Shown here one piece after another: positions 16,962-27,522 of a stretch of DNA of 33,590 bases (position 1 is the first letter of the stretch; each line of letters begins with the position of its first letter). The stretch comes from Flavobacteriales bacterium (GTDB lineage Bacteria > Bacteroidota > Bacteroidia > Flavobacteriales > BACL11), in assembly GCA_002697625.1 (NCBI GenBank), contig NZWX01000019.1:1-33590 (forward strand), read 5' to 3'. A program made the position numbers and the translations under genes. Under the pieces are notes generated by a model. It did not search any database, had not been told where the DNA came from, and saw only the letters and a program-made list of their open reading frames with translations.

Positions 16962-19535
16962 ATGCCAGAAGGAGAAAAGATTATCCCTATAAATATTGAG
17001 GAGGAAATGAAATCAAAGTACATTGACTACTCAATGTCAGTGATTGTATCTAGAGCTTTACCAGATGTGAGAGACGGATTAAAACCAGTTCATAGAAGAA
17101 TTTTATTTGGAATGCATGAATTAGGAGTGAGGTCTTCTGCATCATATAAAAAATCAGCTAGAATTGTAGGAGAGGTACTTGGTAAATTTCATCCTCATGG
17201 TGATACTGCTGTATATGACGCAATGGTTCGTATGGCTCAAGAATGGTCTATGAGATATCTACTAGTAGATGGGCAAGGTAACTTTGGGTCTATTGATGGA
17301 GATAATCCTGCTGCAATGAGATATACTGAGGCTAGAATGAGAAAAACTGCTGAAGATTTATTGTTAGACATTGACAAAGACACTATAGATTGGCAAAATA
17401 ACTTTGATGACTCATTAAAAGAACCTACAGTATTACCTGCTAGATTACCAAATTTATTGTTGAATGGAGGGACGGGTATTGCAGTTGGTATGGCTACTAA
17501 TATGCCACCACATAATTTAACAGAAGTTGTCGATGGAATCATCGCTTACATTCAGAAAAGAGGTGATATTGAGATTTCAGAGCTTATGGAGTATATAAAG
17601 GCTCCTGATTTTCCAACTGGAGGAACGATTTATGGTTATGATGGAGTACGATCAGCATTTGAAACTGGTAGAGGAAGAGTTGTGATGAGAGGAAAAATTA
17701 AGTTTGAAGAGTCAGGTCAAAAAGAAAGAATTATTGTAGAAGAGATTCCTTTTATGGTAAATAAATCAGACATGATTAAAAAAACTGCTGATTTAGTTAA
17801 TAGTAAGAAAATAGAAGGGATATCAGACATTAGAGATGAGTCAGACAGAACAGGAATGAGAATTGTTTATGAGTTAAAAAGAGACGCAATTCCTAATATC
17901 GTTTTGAATAAATTATATAAATATACTCAACTACAATCTTCTTTTAGTGTAAATAATATAGCTCTTGTTAAAGGAAGGCCAAAATTATTAAATCTTAAAG
18001 ACTTAATACAATTATTTGTTGCTCACCGACATGAAGTATTAATTAGGAAAACTAAGTATGAATTAACTCAATCTGAAAAAAGAGCTCATATTTTAGAAGG
18101 ATTACTTATCGCATTAGACAATTTAGATGCAATTATTAAATTAATTAGATCATCTCAAACACCTGAAGATGCTAAAAATGGTTTAATCAGTAATTTTTCT
18201 TTATCTGAAATTCAAGCAAAAGCAATTCTTGACCTAAGACTTCAGAAACTTACTGGATTAGAAAGAGGGAAAATTAAAGATGAACATACTGAAATCATGG
18301 AGAAAATTAAGAGATTTCAAGAAATTCTTTCAAATGAAGATTTAAGATTATCCTTATTAGTTGATGATCTAAAAGACGTCAAAGAGAAGTACGGAGATCA
18401 CAGAAGGTCTAATATTGAATATTCTTCATCAGAAGTAAGTATTGAAGATATGATTCCAAATGAAGAAGTTTTAATTACTATTTCACATTTAGGTTATATT
18501 AAAAGAACATCATTATCAGAATACAGATCTCAAGGAAGGGGAGGTGTTGGAAGTAAAGGAGCAACAACCAGAGATGAAGATTTTGTAGAAGAAATGGTTA
18601 TGGCAAATAATCACGACTATATGTTGTTCTTTACCGAACAAGGAAAATGTTTCTGGTTAAGAGTTTATGAAATTCCAGAAGGAAGTAAAACATCAAAAGG
18701 TAGAGCTATTCAGAATTTAATCAACATTCCTTCTGATGACAAGGTTATGGCTTACATAAACACTAAAGATTTAAAAGATGAAGAATATGTAAATGCTAAT
18801 TATATTGTAATGTGTACTAAAAAAGGACAAATTAAAAAGACGTCTTTAGAACAATATTCTAGACCAAGAACTAATGGTATTAATGCAATTACCATTAAAG
18901 ATGGGGATCAGTTATTAGAAGCTAAAATGACAAATGGAGAATCTCAAATTATGATGGCTGTTAAATCTGGTAAATGTATTAGATTTGAAGAAGAAAAAGT
19001 TAGATCAATGGGGAGAACAGCTTCAGGTGTTAGAGGAATTCGATTGAAAGATGATAATGATGAAGTAATTGGGATGATTTGTGTAAATGATATGGAATCT
19101 AGCGTTCTCGTTGTCGCGGAAAATGGATATGGAAAAAGATCCTCGATTGAAGAATATAGAATCACAAATAGAGGAGGAAAAGGAGTGAAAACTATAAATA
19201 TAACTGAAAAAACAGGAAATTTAATTGCACTCAAGAACGTGACAGATGATGATGACTTAATGGTTATTAATAAGTCTGGAATTACTATCAGAATTGGAGT
19301 AGACACTTTAAGAGAAATGGGAAGAGCTACTCAAGGGGTTAAAATTATCAGATTAAGAGATAATGATTCTATTGCTTCTGTTGCTAAGGTTTCAAAATTT
19401 AAAGGAGTGGACGAAATAGTTTTAGATGAAGAAGGAAATACTATTATAAGCGAATCTATTACTGAGGAAACCCCTGAGAAATCTGATGAAAACATAGAAA
19501 ACAATAACGAATCAAATACTGAAAATGAAGAATAA
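16962..19535 (+). CDS. gyrA: DNA gyrase subunit A
   Basis: 857 aa subunit of DNA gyrase, which introduces negative supercoils. Active-site Tyr Y121 in [10 protein letters not shown]; the quinolone-resistance region has T82 at the Escherichia coli S83 position and D86 at the D87 position ([17 protein letters not shown]). The C-terminal beta-pinwheel begins around 500 with a GyrA box QGRGGVG (524-530), a slight variant of QRRGGKG, favouring gyrase over topoisomerase IV ParC. The tail from about 825 is acidic (many E, D, N). The final 11 bases overlap the start of the M16 peptidase gene, so the two are very likely co-transcribed. Confidence 0.95.
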   Translation: MPEGEKIIPINIEEEMKSKYIDYSMSVIVSRALPDVRDGLKPVHRRILFGMHELGVRSSASYKKSARIVGEVLGKFHPHGDTAVYDAMVRMAQEWSMRYLLVDGQGNFGSIDGDNPAAMRYTEARMRKTAEDLLLDIDKDTIDWQNNFDDSLKEPTVLPARLPNLLLNGGTGIAVGMATNMPPHNLTEVVDGIIAYIQKRGDIEISELMEYIKAPDFPTGGTIYGYDGVRSAFETGRGRVVMRGKIKFEESGQKERIIVEEIPFMVNKSDMIKKTADLVNSKKIEGISDIRDESDRTGMRIVYELKRDAIPNIVLNKLYKYTQLQSSFSVNNIALVKGRPKLLNLKDLIQLFVAHRHEVLIRKTKYELTQSEKRAHILEGLLIALDNLDAIIKLIRSSQTPEDAKNGLISNFSLSEIQAKAILDLRLQKLTGLERGKIKDEHTEIMEKIKRFQEILSNEDLRLSLLVDDLKDVKEKYGDHRRSNIEYSSSEVSIEDMIPNEEVLITISHLGYIKRTSLSEYRSQGRGGVGSKGATTRDEDFVEEMVMANNHDYMLFFTEQGKCFWLRVYEIPEGSKTSKGRAIQNLINIPSDDKVMAYINTKDLKDEEYVNANYIVMCTKKGQIKKTSLEQYSRPRTNGINAITIKDGDQLLEAKMTNGESQIMMAVKSGKCIRFEEEKVRSMGRTASGVRGIRLKDDNDEVIGMICVNDMESSVLVVAENGYGKRSSIEEYRITNRGGKGVKTINITEKTGNLIALKNVTDDDDLMVINKSGITIRIGVDTLREMGRATQGVKIIRLRDNDSIASVAKVSKFKGVDEIVLDEEGNTIISESITEETPEKSDENIENNNESNTENEE

Positions 19536-22377
19536 GTTATTATTAACACTTATATTTTTTAGTTCTTCAATTTTTGCTCAAGAAATAACTGAGCCTACCC
19601 TCATAAGTAAAAAAGGTAGTGAGGAATTAGATATAACTTATGAGAAATGGGTATTTCCAAATGGTTTAACTCTTCTTATTCATGAAGACCAATCCGATCC
19701 GATCGCACAAGTTCACGTTACCTACCATGTAGGATCTAATAGAGAGAGTGCGGGAAAATCAGGATTTGCACATTTATTTGAACATATGATGTTTCAAGGA
19801 TCAGAAAATGTACCTGATGAAATGCATTTTAAAATAATAAGTGAAGCTGGTGGTAACATGAACGGAAATACATCATCTGATAGAACTGTTTATTTTCAAA
19901 CTGTACCAAATAATTATTTAGAAACAGCTTTATGGTTAGAATCAGACAGGATGGGGTTTTTTCTCGATGCTGTTTCTGAGGAAAAGTTTGAAAATCAAAG
20001 AGATGTTGTTAAAAAAGAAAAACAACAAGTTCAAATCAATCAACAATATGGTCTAAGCTATGAAGTATTAGGACAAAATCTATACCCTTCCAATCATCCA
20101 TATAATTGGCCTGTAATTGGTTACACAGATGATTTAGACAGAGCAAACCTTCAGGATTTGAAGAATTTTTTCTTGAGGTGGTATGGTCCAAATAACGCTA
20201 TACTAACGATAGCTGGTGATGTGAATTCTGAAGAAGTGGTAAAACTTGTTAATAAATATTTTGGAAACATAAATAGTGGGCCAAAAGTTAGAGATATGAG
20301 ACCTAATGTACCAAGATTGACACAAGATAAATATTGTGGATATACTGACAATGTATACCTTCCAATGACTCAAATTGTGTTTCCGACTGTTCCAAATTAT
20401 CACAAAGACGAAGCTGCATTAGATATTTTAAGCTCGTTAATGGGAGAGGGTAATAGTTCTATTTTCTACAAAAATTTTGTAAAGAGTGAAAAAGCCATTC
20501 AAGCTGTTGTTCAACATCCATGTAGAGAGTTATCTGGGGAGTTTCAATTTATTGTTTTATCCTATCCTAAATGGGGAGAAGATGAAAGACTATACTTTAA
20601 CGACATAGAAACCCAAATTAGATCCTCTATTTCAGAATGGGAAAAAAAAGGGTTTACTGATATAGAATTAGATATGGTAAAAACAAAAATGGAATCTGAA
20701 ATTATCAATAGGAAGATGTCCATTTCATCAAAGGTTTCTTCTATTTCTTCATGGGAATGGTTAGCAAAAGGAAAATATAATATAACATCTGAGATTAAGA
20801 GATATAAAAATGTAACCAGAGATGATGTTATGAGAGTTTATAAACAATACATAAAAAACAGAAATGCTGTTATTATGAATGTAAGCCCTAAAAACCCTTT
20901 TTCAGAGGAGGAATTAGTTTTGGAGAGTTTTAACCCAAATTCTAATTTAATTTTGAAAGAAGATCCACAATATAAAGGATTAGTCTATAATAAGTCTGAA
21001 GGAGAATATGATAATTGTTGTCGTTCTGAACAACCTGAACCCAAAACTCCAAAAGCACCTAAAGTTCCTGATTACTACACCTCAGAGTTAAATAATGGAA
21101 TAAAACTAATAGGAACAGAATATTCAGAAGTGCCAAAAGTATTTCTACAAATAAAGATAGATGGTGGAAACTATCTTGAGGACAAAAAGAAATTAGGTCT
21201 TGCTAGCATTACTGCTGAATTAATGAATAAAAGTACTGCAAACTACAGTAGTGAAGAAATGGAGAAATCTTTATCAAAATTAGGGTCTGAAATCTCTTTT
21301 TCTTCTAGTGGAAATTCAACTACAATTTTTGTTTCTTCTTTATCAAAAAAAATTGACGAAACCTTAAATTTACTAGAAGAAAAACTGTTTAATCCAGGAT
21401 TTAATAAAGAGGAATTAAAAACAATAAAAAAACAACAAGTAGAATTTTTAAATTCTCAAGAAAAATCAGCACAATATATCGGTTCAAACAAATTTAAAGA
21501 GATACTATTTGGTGATACCCCAGATGGATATACAGCATCAGAAAAAACTATTAATAAAATAAAAATAAAACACATTCAAGACTTTTATAATAATTATTAT
21601 ACTCCATCTATTACTTCAATTACTATAGTTGGAGATATCTCAAAAGAGAAAATACTTGATAAATTATCCTTCTTAGAAAATTGGAAAAACAAAGAAAATT
21701 TTGTTATACCTGAAAACTTTGAATATCCGGCAGATGGTCCAACACAAATATATATAATAGATAAACCAGGAGCTACACAGTCTGTAATATATATGGGACA
21801 CAAGTCTAATAAATTTGATGTAGATGGTGAATATTTTAAATCTAGAATAATGAACTATCCACTAGGAAGTGGTGCATCAGGAAGGTTGTTTCTTAATTTA
21901 CGAGAAGATAAAGGATATACATATGGAGTATATTCTTTCTTTAATGGTTCAAAAAATAATGGAACCTTTACTATATTTTCTTCAGTTAAAACAGAAGTAA
22001 CCGATAGTGCTTTAGTGGAAATATTATCTGAAGTTGAAAATTATGTATCAGATGGAATAACTAATGAAGAATTACGTTTTACTAAGAGTTCATTACTTAA
22101 TGCAGATGCATTAAAATACGAATCACCTATGCAGAAACTTGGATTTCTAAACAGAATATTAACGTATGATCTAGATAAGAGTTTTATCAAAAAACAGGTA
22201 AATGTTTTAAATTCAATTACAAAAGATGACATTGACCAACTAGCTGAAAGGAACATTAGAAAAGACAACATGCAAATTGTTATTGTAGGTAACTCTTATC
22301 TGATAAAAAAGAATCTAGAAAACTTAACTGCTAAAAATGGAATTAGATATAATTATAAAATTAAGGAAATAAAATAA
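19525..22377 (+). CDS. Secreted M16 (insulinase/pitrilysin-type) zinc peptidase, two-domain
   Basis: 950 aa with a signal peptide (about 1-18, ending IFAQ). The N-terminal M16 domain holds the inverted zinc motif H83-LF-E86-H87, with the third ligand probably E165 in [11 protein letters not shown] linker around 490-515 contains a CC pair and proline/lysine-rich sequence. The C-terminal half (about 515-900) is a second M16 fold without HxxEH, so it is a non-catalytic partner as in pitrilysin-type enzymes. It would degrade peptides in the periplasm. It begins inside the 3' end of gyrA (11-base overlap), and its stop overlaps the start of the TPR gene by 1 base. Confidence 0.92.
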   Translation: MKNKLLLTLIFFSSSIFAQEITEPTLISKKGSEELDITYEKWVFPNGLTLLIHEDQSDPIAQVHVTYHVGSNRESAGKSGFAHLFEHMMFQGSENVPDEMHFKIISEAGGNMNGNTSSDRTVYFQTVPNNYLETALWLESDRMGFFLDAVSEEKFENQRDVVKKEKQQVQINQQYGLSYEVLGQNLYPSNHPYNWPVIGYTDDLDRANLQDLKNFFLRWYGPNNAILTIAGDVNSEEVVKLVNKYFGNINSGPKVRDMRPNVPRLTQDKYCGYTDNVYLPMTQIVFPTVPNYHKDEAALDILSSLMGEGNSSIFYKNFVKSEKAIQAVVQHPCRELSGEFQFIVLSYPKWGEDERLYFNDIETQIRSSISEWEKKGFTDIELDMVKTKMESEIINRKMSISSKVSSISSWEWLAKGKYNITSEIKRYKNVTRDDVMRVYKQYIKNRNAVIMNVSPKNPFSEEELVLESFNPNSNLILKEDPQYKGLVYNKSEGEYDNCCRSEQPEPKTPKAPKVPDYYTSELNNGIKLIGTEYSEVPKVFLQIKIDGGNYLEDKKKLGLASITAELMNKSTANYSSEEMEKSLSKLGSEISFSSSGNSTTIFVSSLSKKIDETLNLLEEKLFNPGFNKEELKTIKKQQVEFLNSQEKSAQYIGSNKFKEILFGDTPDGYTASEKTINKIKIKHIQDFYNNYYTPSITSITIVGDISKEKILDKLSFLENWKNKENFVIPENFEYPADGPTQIYIIDKPGATQSVIYMGHKSNKFDVDGEYFKSRIMNYPLGSGASGRLFLNLREDKGYTYGVYSFFNGSKNNGTFTIFSSVKTEVTDSALVEILSEVENYVSDGITNEELRFTKSSLLNADALKYESPMQKLGFLNRILTYDLDKSFIKKQVNVLNSITKDDIDQLAERNIRKDNMQIVIVGNSYLIKKNLENLTAKNGIRYNYKIKEIK

Positions 22378-23603
22378 TGAAAAAAATAATCTTAAGCTTA
22401 CTTATAAGCTCAATCTGTTTTGTTAGTTTTTCACAATCTAAAAATGTACAGAATGCATATAATGCATTCAGACAAGAAAAAGACAATGTTAAAACTAATA
22501 TTTCTGAAGCTAAACATTTTATCGACTTAGCACATCAACATGAGTCTACTTCTAATGATCCAAAAATGTGGAATTATAGAGCTCAAATATATCTTGAGAT
22601 AATTACAAATCATTCTGAATTAGATGAAAACGCAGTCTTTGAAGCTACTGAAGCACACATAAGGTGTCTAGACAGAGACAAAAAGGGGAGGATAGTGGTA
22701 AGAAAATGGACTAGAGAAGAAGATGTCTTGAATGGACTAGTGCAATGTGGATACAATCTGTTTAATAGTGGTGCTGATGATTATAATAATCAAAAGTTTA
22801 AAAATGCTATAAATAAGTACAATGAAATTTTTAGAATCATACCTCTAGACAAAGACAACTTATTAAAAAGAGGAAATATTGTACCTGATGCAATTTACAA
22901 AAATCTATATTTAGCCTCTCTACAATTAGAAGATGTAGAGTCTCAAATTGAATATTTACAAAATTCAATTGATTTAAATACGAACGACCCAATGGTATAT
23001 TATTACATGAGTTCTGTTTATTCAAAGAAAGAAGAGCTTCAGAATGCATTAAATTATATACAGAAAGGATTGGCACAATTTCCTTCAGAAATAGTGTTAA
23101 TAAACTCTGAAATTGATTTATTAATGAAAATGGGATCTTCTACAGAAGATATAATTTCAAAACTATCAGACGCAATAGATCTTGATAATTCAAACGAAAT
23201 ACTATATATTATCAGAAGTCAGATGCTTGCTAAAACAGGAAATACAACAGATGCCGAAAGAGATCTTTTGGAGGCTTTGGAGATAAATTCTGAATCCGCA
23301 TCCGCTAATAATAATTTAGCTAGCTTGTATTTGTCTATGACGGAACCATTAGTAAAAGAATTAAACGACACTCATTATAGTAAATCTTCTAAGATATCGT
23401 CTTTAGAAGGAAAAATAGAAGAATTACACAAGAAAGCATTACCATTTTTAATTAAATACACCAATATTAAATCTAAAGAGGTAGAAGCAGGAACTGGAAA
23501 TTATGATAAATCAGCTTTAAATACTTTAGCAACAATTTATTATGGATTAGGTATGGATAAAGAATCTACTGATGTAAGAACATTATTAAATTCATTAAAA
23601 TAA
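22377..23603 (+). CDS. Secreted TPR-repeat protein
   Basis: 408 aa with a signal peptide (about 1-20, ending VSFSQ). Several TPR units follow: GADDYNNQKFKNAINKYNEI, NLYLASLQLEDVESQIEYLQ, VYYYMSSVYSKKEELQNALN, LYIIRSQMLAKTGNTTDAER. TPRs mediate protein contacts, so this is likely a periplasmic scaffold. It is coupled by a TAATG overlap to the M16 peptidase, which makes a functional link with that enzyme plausible but unproven. I do not recognise a named family. Confidence 0.75.
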   Translation: MKKIILSLLISSICFVSFSQSKNVQNAYNAFRQEKDNVKTNISEAKHFIDLAHQHESTSNDPKMWNYRAQIYLEIITNHSELDENAVFEATEAHIRCLDRDKKGRIVVRKWTREEDVLNGLVQCGYNLFNSGADDYNNQKFKNAINKYNEIFRIIPLDKDNLLKRGNIVPDAIYKNLYLASLQLEDVESQIEYLQNSIDLNTNDPMVYYYMSSVYSKKEELQNALNYIQKGLAQFPSEIVLINSEIDLLMKMGSSTEDIISKLSDAIDLDNSNEILYIIRSQMLAKTGNTTDAERDLLEALEINSESASANNNLASLYLSMTEPLVKELNDTHYSKSSKISSLEGKIEELHKKALPFLIKYTNIKSKEVEAGTGNYDKSALNTLATIYYGLGMDKESTDVRTLLNSLK

Positions 23604-23627
23604 TTACTAACAAAATATAACTATAAA

Positions 23628-26147
23628 ATGAAGAAAATATATATTTCATTAATATTTATTTTTATATCGAATTTTTCTTTAGTATCACAAAACTCGTTTA
23701 ATTTAGATAACCTATTTATCAAAAAGAATCAAAAAAAAGAAAAAACAAAGAATGATAAAATAGAAGAAAAGACAAAGAAATGTATAAAACATAATGGACT
23801 ATTTAATTTTTATCAGGAGAAGGAAAACGGGAATTCATATATAGAGATTGACACCTCACATATTGGGAAGGAATTTATTCATTTTTGTTATATAGAAAAT
23901 GGCGTATCTGACGCTTATGCAATGAAGGGTAGTTATAGAGGGTCTAAGATTATTAAAATAAATAAGTATTATGATAAGATTGAATTTACAATTGAAAATA
24001 CTAAATTTTATTTTGAACCGGAAAATCCTTTAGAAAGAGCATCAAAAACTAACATTAACACACCAATAGTTGTTTCTGAAAAAATAATAGCTAAAAACAA
24101 TGAAAATACCAGTTTCTTAATAAATGCCGATAATATTTTCTTGAATGAATCTTTACAACAAATTAAATACACATTTAATAAGAGTGGAGGGTTTAAACTA
24201 GGAAATTTAAGTAAAAAAACAAGATATGATAAAATTAGAAACTATCCTGAAAACACAGATATAGTTGTTAATTATTACTATGAAAATAAAAATCCAACTA
24301 ACAGAGGAAGCGAAGCTGTTACTGATCCTAGAAATGTATCAATTAAAGTCCAACATAGTTTAATTCAAATGCCTGATGACAAATATGTTCCAAGAAAGGA
24401 TGATACAAGAGTTGGATATTTTACTACAAAAACAAATAATATGACTTCTCTTTATAGACTAAACTATAGAGATTTTATTAATAGATGGAGACTTGAGAAA
24501 AAAAATCCTGAACTTGATAAGTCTGAACCTGTGAAACCAATTGTATGGTGGATAGAAAACACAACACCATATGAACTTAGAGATGTCATAAAAAAAGGAG
24601 TTGAACAATGGAATTTAGCATTTGAAGATGCTGGATTTATCAATGCTGTTCAAGTTAAAATACAACCTGATACGGCTGAGTGGGATGCTGGAGACATAAG
24701 ATATAATGTACTTAGATGGTCATCATCACCAAATCCTCCATTTAGTGGTTATGGACCATCTTTTGTGAATCCTAGAACAGGAGAAATATTAGGGGCAGAT
24801 ATTATGTTAGAATGGACATATATTACTAATCGAATTTTCCAAGATAATTTATTTCATGAAAATAATAACCTTATTCACCATGATGACCACCAATGTTTTG
24901 CTGCACATTATCAATCTTTTGAGAATAATCTAGCATTAAATTATTTAGAATCTCTAAATTTATCAGAGGAAATTAAAAATGATTTTTTAAAACAGTCTTT
25001 ATATAGACTAGTTCTACATGAAGTAGGACACACTTTAGGTCTAAACCATAATTTTAAAGGGAGTACATTACTATCAACCAAGGAACTAAATAATAAAAAT
25101 ATTGTAAATAAGAAAGGTATTTGTAATTCTGTAATGGAATATCCCGCAATAAATATTGCTGAAAAGATTGAGAATCAAGGCCTTTATTTTGACATTAAAC
25201 CTGGTTTATATGATATTTGGGCTATTCAATATGGATATACTGATTATTTAGATTCTTTAAGCGAAAAAATAGGACTAAATAATATACTATCTAGATCAAC
25301 AGAAAAAGAATTAGCGTTTGCAAATGATGCTTTTGATATGCGAAGGCCAGGTAAAGGCACAGACCCAGACGCGATGATTTATGATTTATCTAGTGATCAA
25401 TTAAACTTCTCAATACAGAGAATTAAACTAGTAGAAAGATTACTTAAAAATTTGAAAGAAAATTACAATTCTAAAAATGACACATATGATGATTTATTTA
25501 GATCTTACCGAACTTTAGTATACTCTTATTTTCAATCATTAGAAGTAGTTTCTAGACAAGTAGGAGGCGTTAAAGTAGATTTATCACATATATCCCAAAA
25601 CTCTACAAAAAAACCTTTCGAAAGTGTCAACAAAGAAACACAGAAACAAGCGATGGAGATTATTTCTGAATATGGATTTAGTAACAATGCTTTAATAGGA
25701 AACGATATCATTCCTTATTTACAGCGACAAAGAAGAGGATTTACAATATCAGAAGACCCGCAAGTCCATGAAAGAATTTTAAGATATCAATCTAGAATTC
25801 TTGATCAATTACTACATCCAAATGTTTTAATTAGAATGACCAACTCTACATTATATGGTAATGAATATGATATAACAGAGTTTATGATTGATTTAAGAAA
25901 ATCAATATTTGATCAGGATTTTAACAAAAGTGTTAGTAGTATTAGACAGTACCTACAAATAAGTTACATAAATAGATTAATAAAGATTATTGATAATAAA
26001 TCTAAATATGATTTAATCTCTAAATCCAAAGCACATTATAATTTAGTTTGGTTAAAAAACAATCTTAACACGGATGTAGGGAATCTGTCAACAAAGCAAC
26101 ATAGAAATTATTTAATATATTTAATTGAATCAGCTATAGAAATTTAG
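23628..26147 (+). CDS. Secreted zinc metalloprotease (metzincin type, DUF5117/DUF4953-like)
   Basis: 839 aa with a signal peptide (about 1-21, ending LVSQ). A DUF5117-like region precedes the peptidase domain. The metzincin motif HEVGHTLGLNH gives zinc ligands H464, H468 and H474 with catalytic E465, and a Met-turn lies at about M503 in SVMEYP. The C-terminal part (about 600-839) is helical, without recognised motifs. This architecture is common in Bacteroidota and probably acts on periplasmic or extracellular proteins. It starts 24 bases after the TPR gene, likely in the same operon, so gyrA is followed by two different secreted peptidases. Confidence 0.85.
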   Translation: MKKIYISLIFIFISNFSLVSQNSFNLDNLFIKKNQKKEKTKNDKIEEKTKKCIKHNGLFNFYQEKENGNSYIEIDTSHIGKEFIHFCYIENGVSDAYAMKGSYRGSKIIKINKYYDKIEFTIENTKFYFEPENPLERASKTNINTPIVVSEKIIAKNNENTSFLINADNIFLNESLQQIKYTFNKSGGFKLGNLSKKTRYDKIRNYPENTDIVVNYYYENKNPTNRGSEAVTDPRNVSIKVQHSLIQMPDDKYVPRKDDTRVGYFTTKTNNMTSLYRLNYRDFINRWRLEKKNPELDKSEPVKPIVWWIENTTPYELRDVIKKGVEQWNLAFEDAGFINAVQVKIQPDTAEWDAGDIRYNVLRWSSSPNPPFSGYGPSFVNPRTGEILGADIMLEWTYITNRIFQDNLFHENNNLIHHDDHQCFAAHYQSFENNLALNYLESLNLSEEIKNDFLKQSLYRLVLHEVGHTLGLNHNFKGSTLLSTKELNNKNIVNKKGICNSVMEYPAINIAEKIENQGLYFDIKPGLYDIWAIQYGYTDYLDSLSEKIGLNNILSRSTEKELAFANDAFDMRRPGKGTDPDAMIYDLSSDQLNFSIQRIKLVERLLKNLKENYNSKNDTYDDLFRSYRTLVYSYFQSLEVVSRQVGGVKVDLSHISQNSTKKPFESVNKETQKQAMEIISEYGFSNNALIGNDIIPYLQRQRRGFTISEDPQVHERILRYQSRILDQLLHPNVLIRMTNSTLYGNEYDITEFMIDLRKSIFDQDFNKSVSSIRQYLQISYINRLIKIIDNKSKYDLISKSKAHYNLVWLKNNLNTDVGNLSTKQHRNYLIYLIESAIEI

Positions 26148-26262
26148 AGTAGGTATAATAGTCTATTTTTTGATATAATTTTAACATTCTATTTAACATA
26201 ATATTAATTATATTCCGATAAGGGTGTTCAAATTTAACTAATATTTTAAAGAAATGTAGCAT

Positions 26263-26292
26263 AAAAAAAGCCCTAACATATGTTAAGGCTTT
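26263..26292 (-). terminator. Intrinsic terminator of the 65-aa gene
   Basis: A 26-base near-perfect palindrome (26267-26292) with 12 of 13 pairs: AAAGCC-x-TAACAT against ATGTTA-x-GGCTTT. Read on the minus strand it is followed by a run of seven T (26269-26263), a classic intrinsic terminator 28 bases after the stop of the minus-strand gene. On the plus strand the downstream run is CTTCTT, so it is weaker for the metalloprotease gene. Confidence 0.8.
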
Positions 26293-26319
26293 CTTCTTAT
26301 AATCGGTTAATTAACAGAC

Positions 26320-26517
26320 CTATTTGTTTTTTAACATTGGCAAACCTGTCTTTGCATTCTCAATTACTTGTTTACCTGCTGGTAAATCACATCCAGTAGA
26401 TCTTGAATCCTTTGAGAAATAATAAATAGTTTGTACTCTACCAGTTGATTTTAATGTAACATCTTTTGAGTTTAGGTGATAAGTGTTACCTTTTGAATTT
26501 GTGTGCTCGTAAGCCAT
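26320..26517 (-). CDS. Small conserved protein of unknown function
   Basis: 65 aa, no signal peptide or membrane segment. Visible features: MAYEHTNSKGNTYHLNSKDV, then RVQTIYYFSKDSR, a single Cys in GCDLPAGKQV, and TGLPMLKNK at the C terminus. The pattern looks like a small widespread beta-rich protein (hydrophilic, Gly and Lys rich), but I cannot name the family. It is a stand-alone gene with a good terminator. Its upstream region is very AT-rich; the nearest exact -7 match on the minus strand is CAAACTTA (complement of TAAGTTTG) at 26714-26721, about 197 bases away. Confidence 0.7.
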   Translation of the reverse strand: MAYEHTNSKGNTYHLNSKDVTLKSTGRVQTIYYFSKDSRSTGCDLPAGKQVIENAKTGLPMLKNK

Positions 26518-26992
26518 AGTAATAATTTTTTTGGTTAATAATTTTTTTTACGGTATAAATATAGTTAAATAATTCTATTAGACAAATTTCTTATCTAGTA
26601 TTTTAATTTTAAATGTTAATAAGTACATCAAAATGTAAAAATAATTAATCCTATAAATTTACTATTAAAATAAAATCTAGATATACATAAAATTAAAAAA
26701 ACTATGCATAAAACAAACTTAATAAATTGATAATCAAGTGTTTAAATTTTTTAATTGAGAAAACAAAAGATTAAAAATAAGGACGTCTCCTACTAGATTA
26801 AAAAATATTTTTACTAGGTGAGAGGAAGTTGATAACTTTTAAGGTTTTACCACTAAAATCATGAAATTTATAGATATTTATCATCTTTTTAGATAGTTTC
26901 TACTAGGTAATATAGTGAATTTAAGAAAATTAGTTTTGCTTTTTTATGAAAAAATAGACAATTTATAACGATTATTTTAGTTCATAAATTTA

Positions 26993-27000
26993 TACTTTTG
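26993..27000 (+). promoter_or_regulatory. -7 promoter box for the DUF4019 gene
   Basis: TACTTTTG matches TAnnTTTG exactly, 28 bases before the ATG at 27029. The predicted start of transcription (about 27006) abuts an 18-base A tract. No clear -33 element at the right spacing. Confidence 0.5.
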
Positions 27001-27007
27001 AAAAGCG

Positions 27008-27025
27008 AAAAAAAAAAAAAAAAAA
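27008..27025 (+). repeat. A18 homopolymer in the 5' leader
   Basis: Eighteen consecutive A between the predicted -7 box and the ATG at 27029, the longest homopolymer I saw in the window. It is prone to replication slippage and, lying at the expected transcription start, to RNA polymerase slippage. It may also serve as an A-rich ribosome-standby site, a feature that often stands in for Shine-Dalgarno sequences in Bacteroidota. Confidence 0.9.
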
Positions 27026-27028
27026 GAA

Positions 27029-27508
27029 ATGAAAAGAATAGCACTAATAATTTTCTTAATAATAGGAATAATATTTAACTCATATTCTCAGATAAATAAA
27101 GACAACCAACTAAAGCAAGCAAGTTCAACAGCAGTAATATGGTTTAATAATGTAAATTCTGGATTATATTTAGAATCATGGGAAGATCTTTCTTTAGAGT
27201 TAAAAAGAAAATTTAACTCTAATGACTGGGTATTAGGAATAGGTGAAATCATGACAAGTTTTGGTGAGTTTAATGAAAGAATCGAAATATTTAGGAATTT
27301 CACTAGTAATCCTTCTGAAATTGATCCAATGCTAGCTTCTTTTCCTGATGGATATTATGCTGAGTTTCAATATGAAAGTAACTATAAGCATACTTTAAAC
27401 CATTCCGAAAGGTTAATCCTACAACAAGATCATAAAAGAAAATGGAAAATTCTAGAATATAGTTACGAATTTGTTGAAGGAGAAGGATATTCTGAAGAAA
27501 AGAAATAA
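27029..27508 (+). CDS. Secreted DUF4019-family protein
   Basis: 159 aa with a signal peptide (about 1-20, ending SYSQ). The body fits DUF4019: a helix with VIWFNNVNSGLYLESWEDLS, a W in NSNDWVLGIGEIMTSFGEF, then PDGYYAEFQYES, SERLILQQDH and KWKILEYSYEF at the end. Domain function is unknown; similarity to small cystatin/NTF2-like folds is my impression only. It converges with the large T9SS cargo gene (14-base gap) and has its own putative promoter and the A18 leader. Confidence 0.75.
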   Translation: MKRIALIIFLIIGIIFNSYSQINKDNQLKQASSTAVIWFNNVNSGLYLESWEDLSLELKRKFNSNDWVLGIGEIMTSFGEFNERIEIFRNFTSNPSEIDPMLASFPDGYYAEFQYESNYKHTLNHSERLILQQDHKRKWKILEYSYEFVEGEGYSEEKK

Positions 27509-27522
27509 ATAATTTCAATCTT

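Larger units (their letters stand above)
26518..27028. other. Gene-free AT-rich stretch
   Basis: 511 bases without a convincing gene on either strand; only ORFs of a few codons. It contains three copies of a TACTAG motif (26791 TACTAGAT, 26812 TACTAGGT, 26901 TACTAGGT), an AT-rich near-palindrome between the first two, a -7 box at 26993 and an A18 tract at 27008. It may hold regulatory sites or an unannotated RNA; no known ncRNA is recognised. Confidence 0.5.

Noticed and set aside
26148-26262. Possible plus-strand terminator after the metalloprotease gene
   Set aside because: A T6 run near 26165 is preceded by only a weak, short repeat (TAG/CTA), so no stem could be supported.
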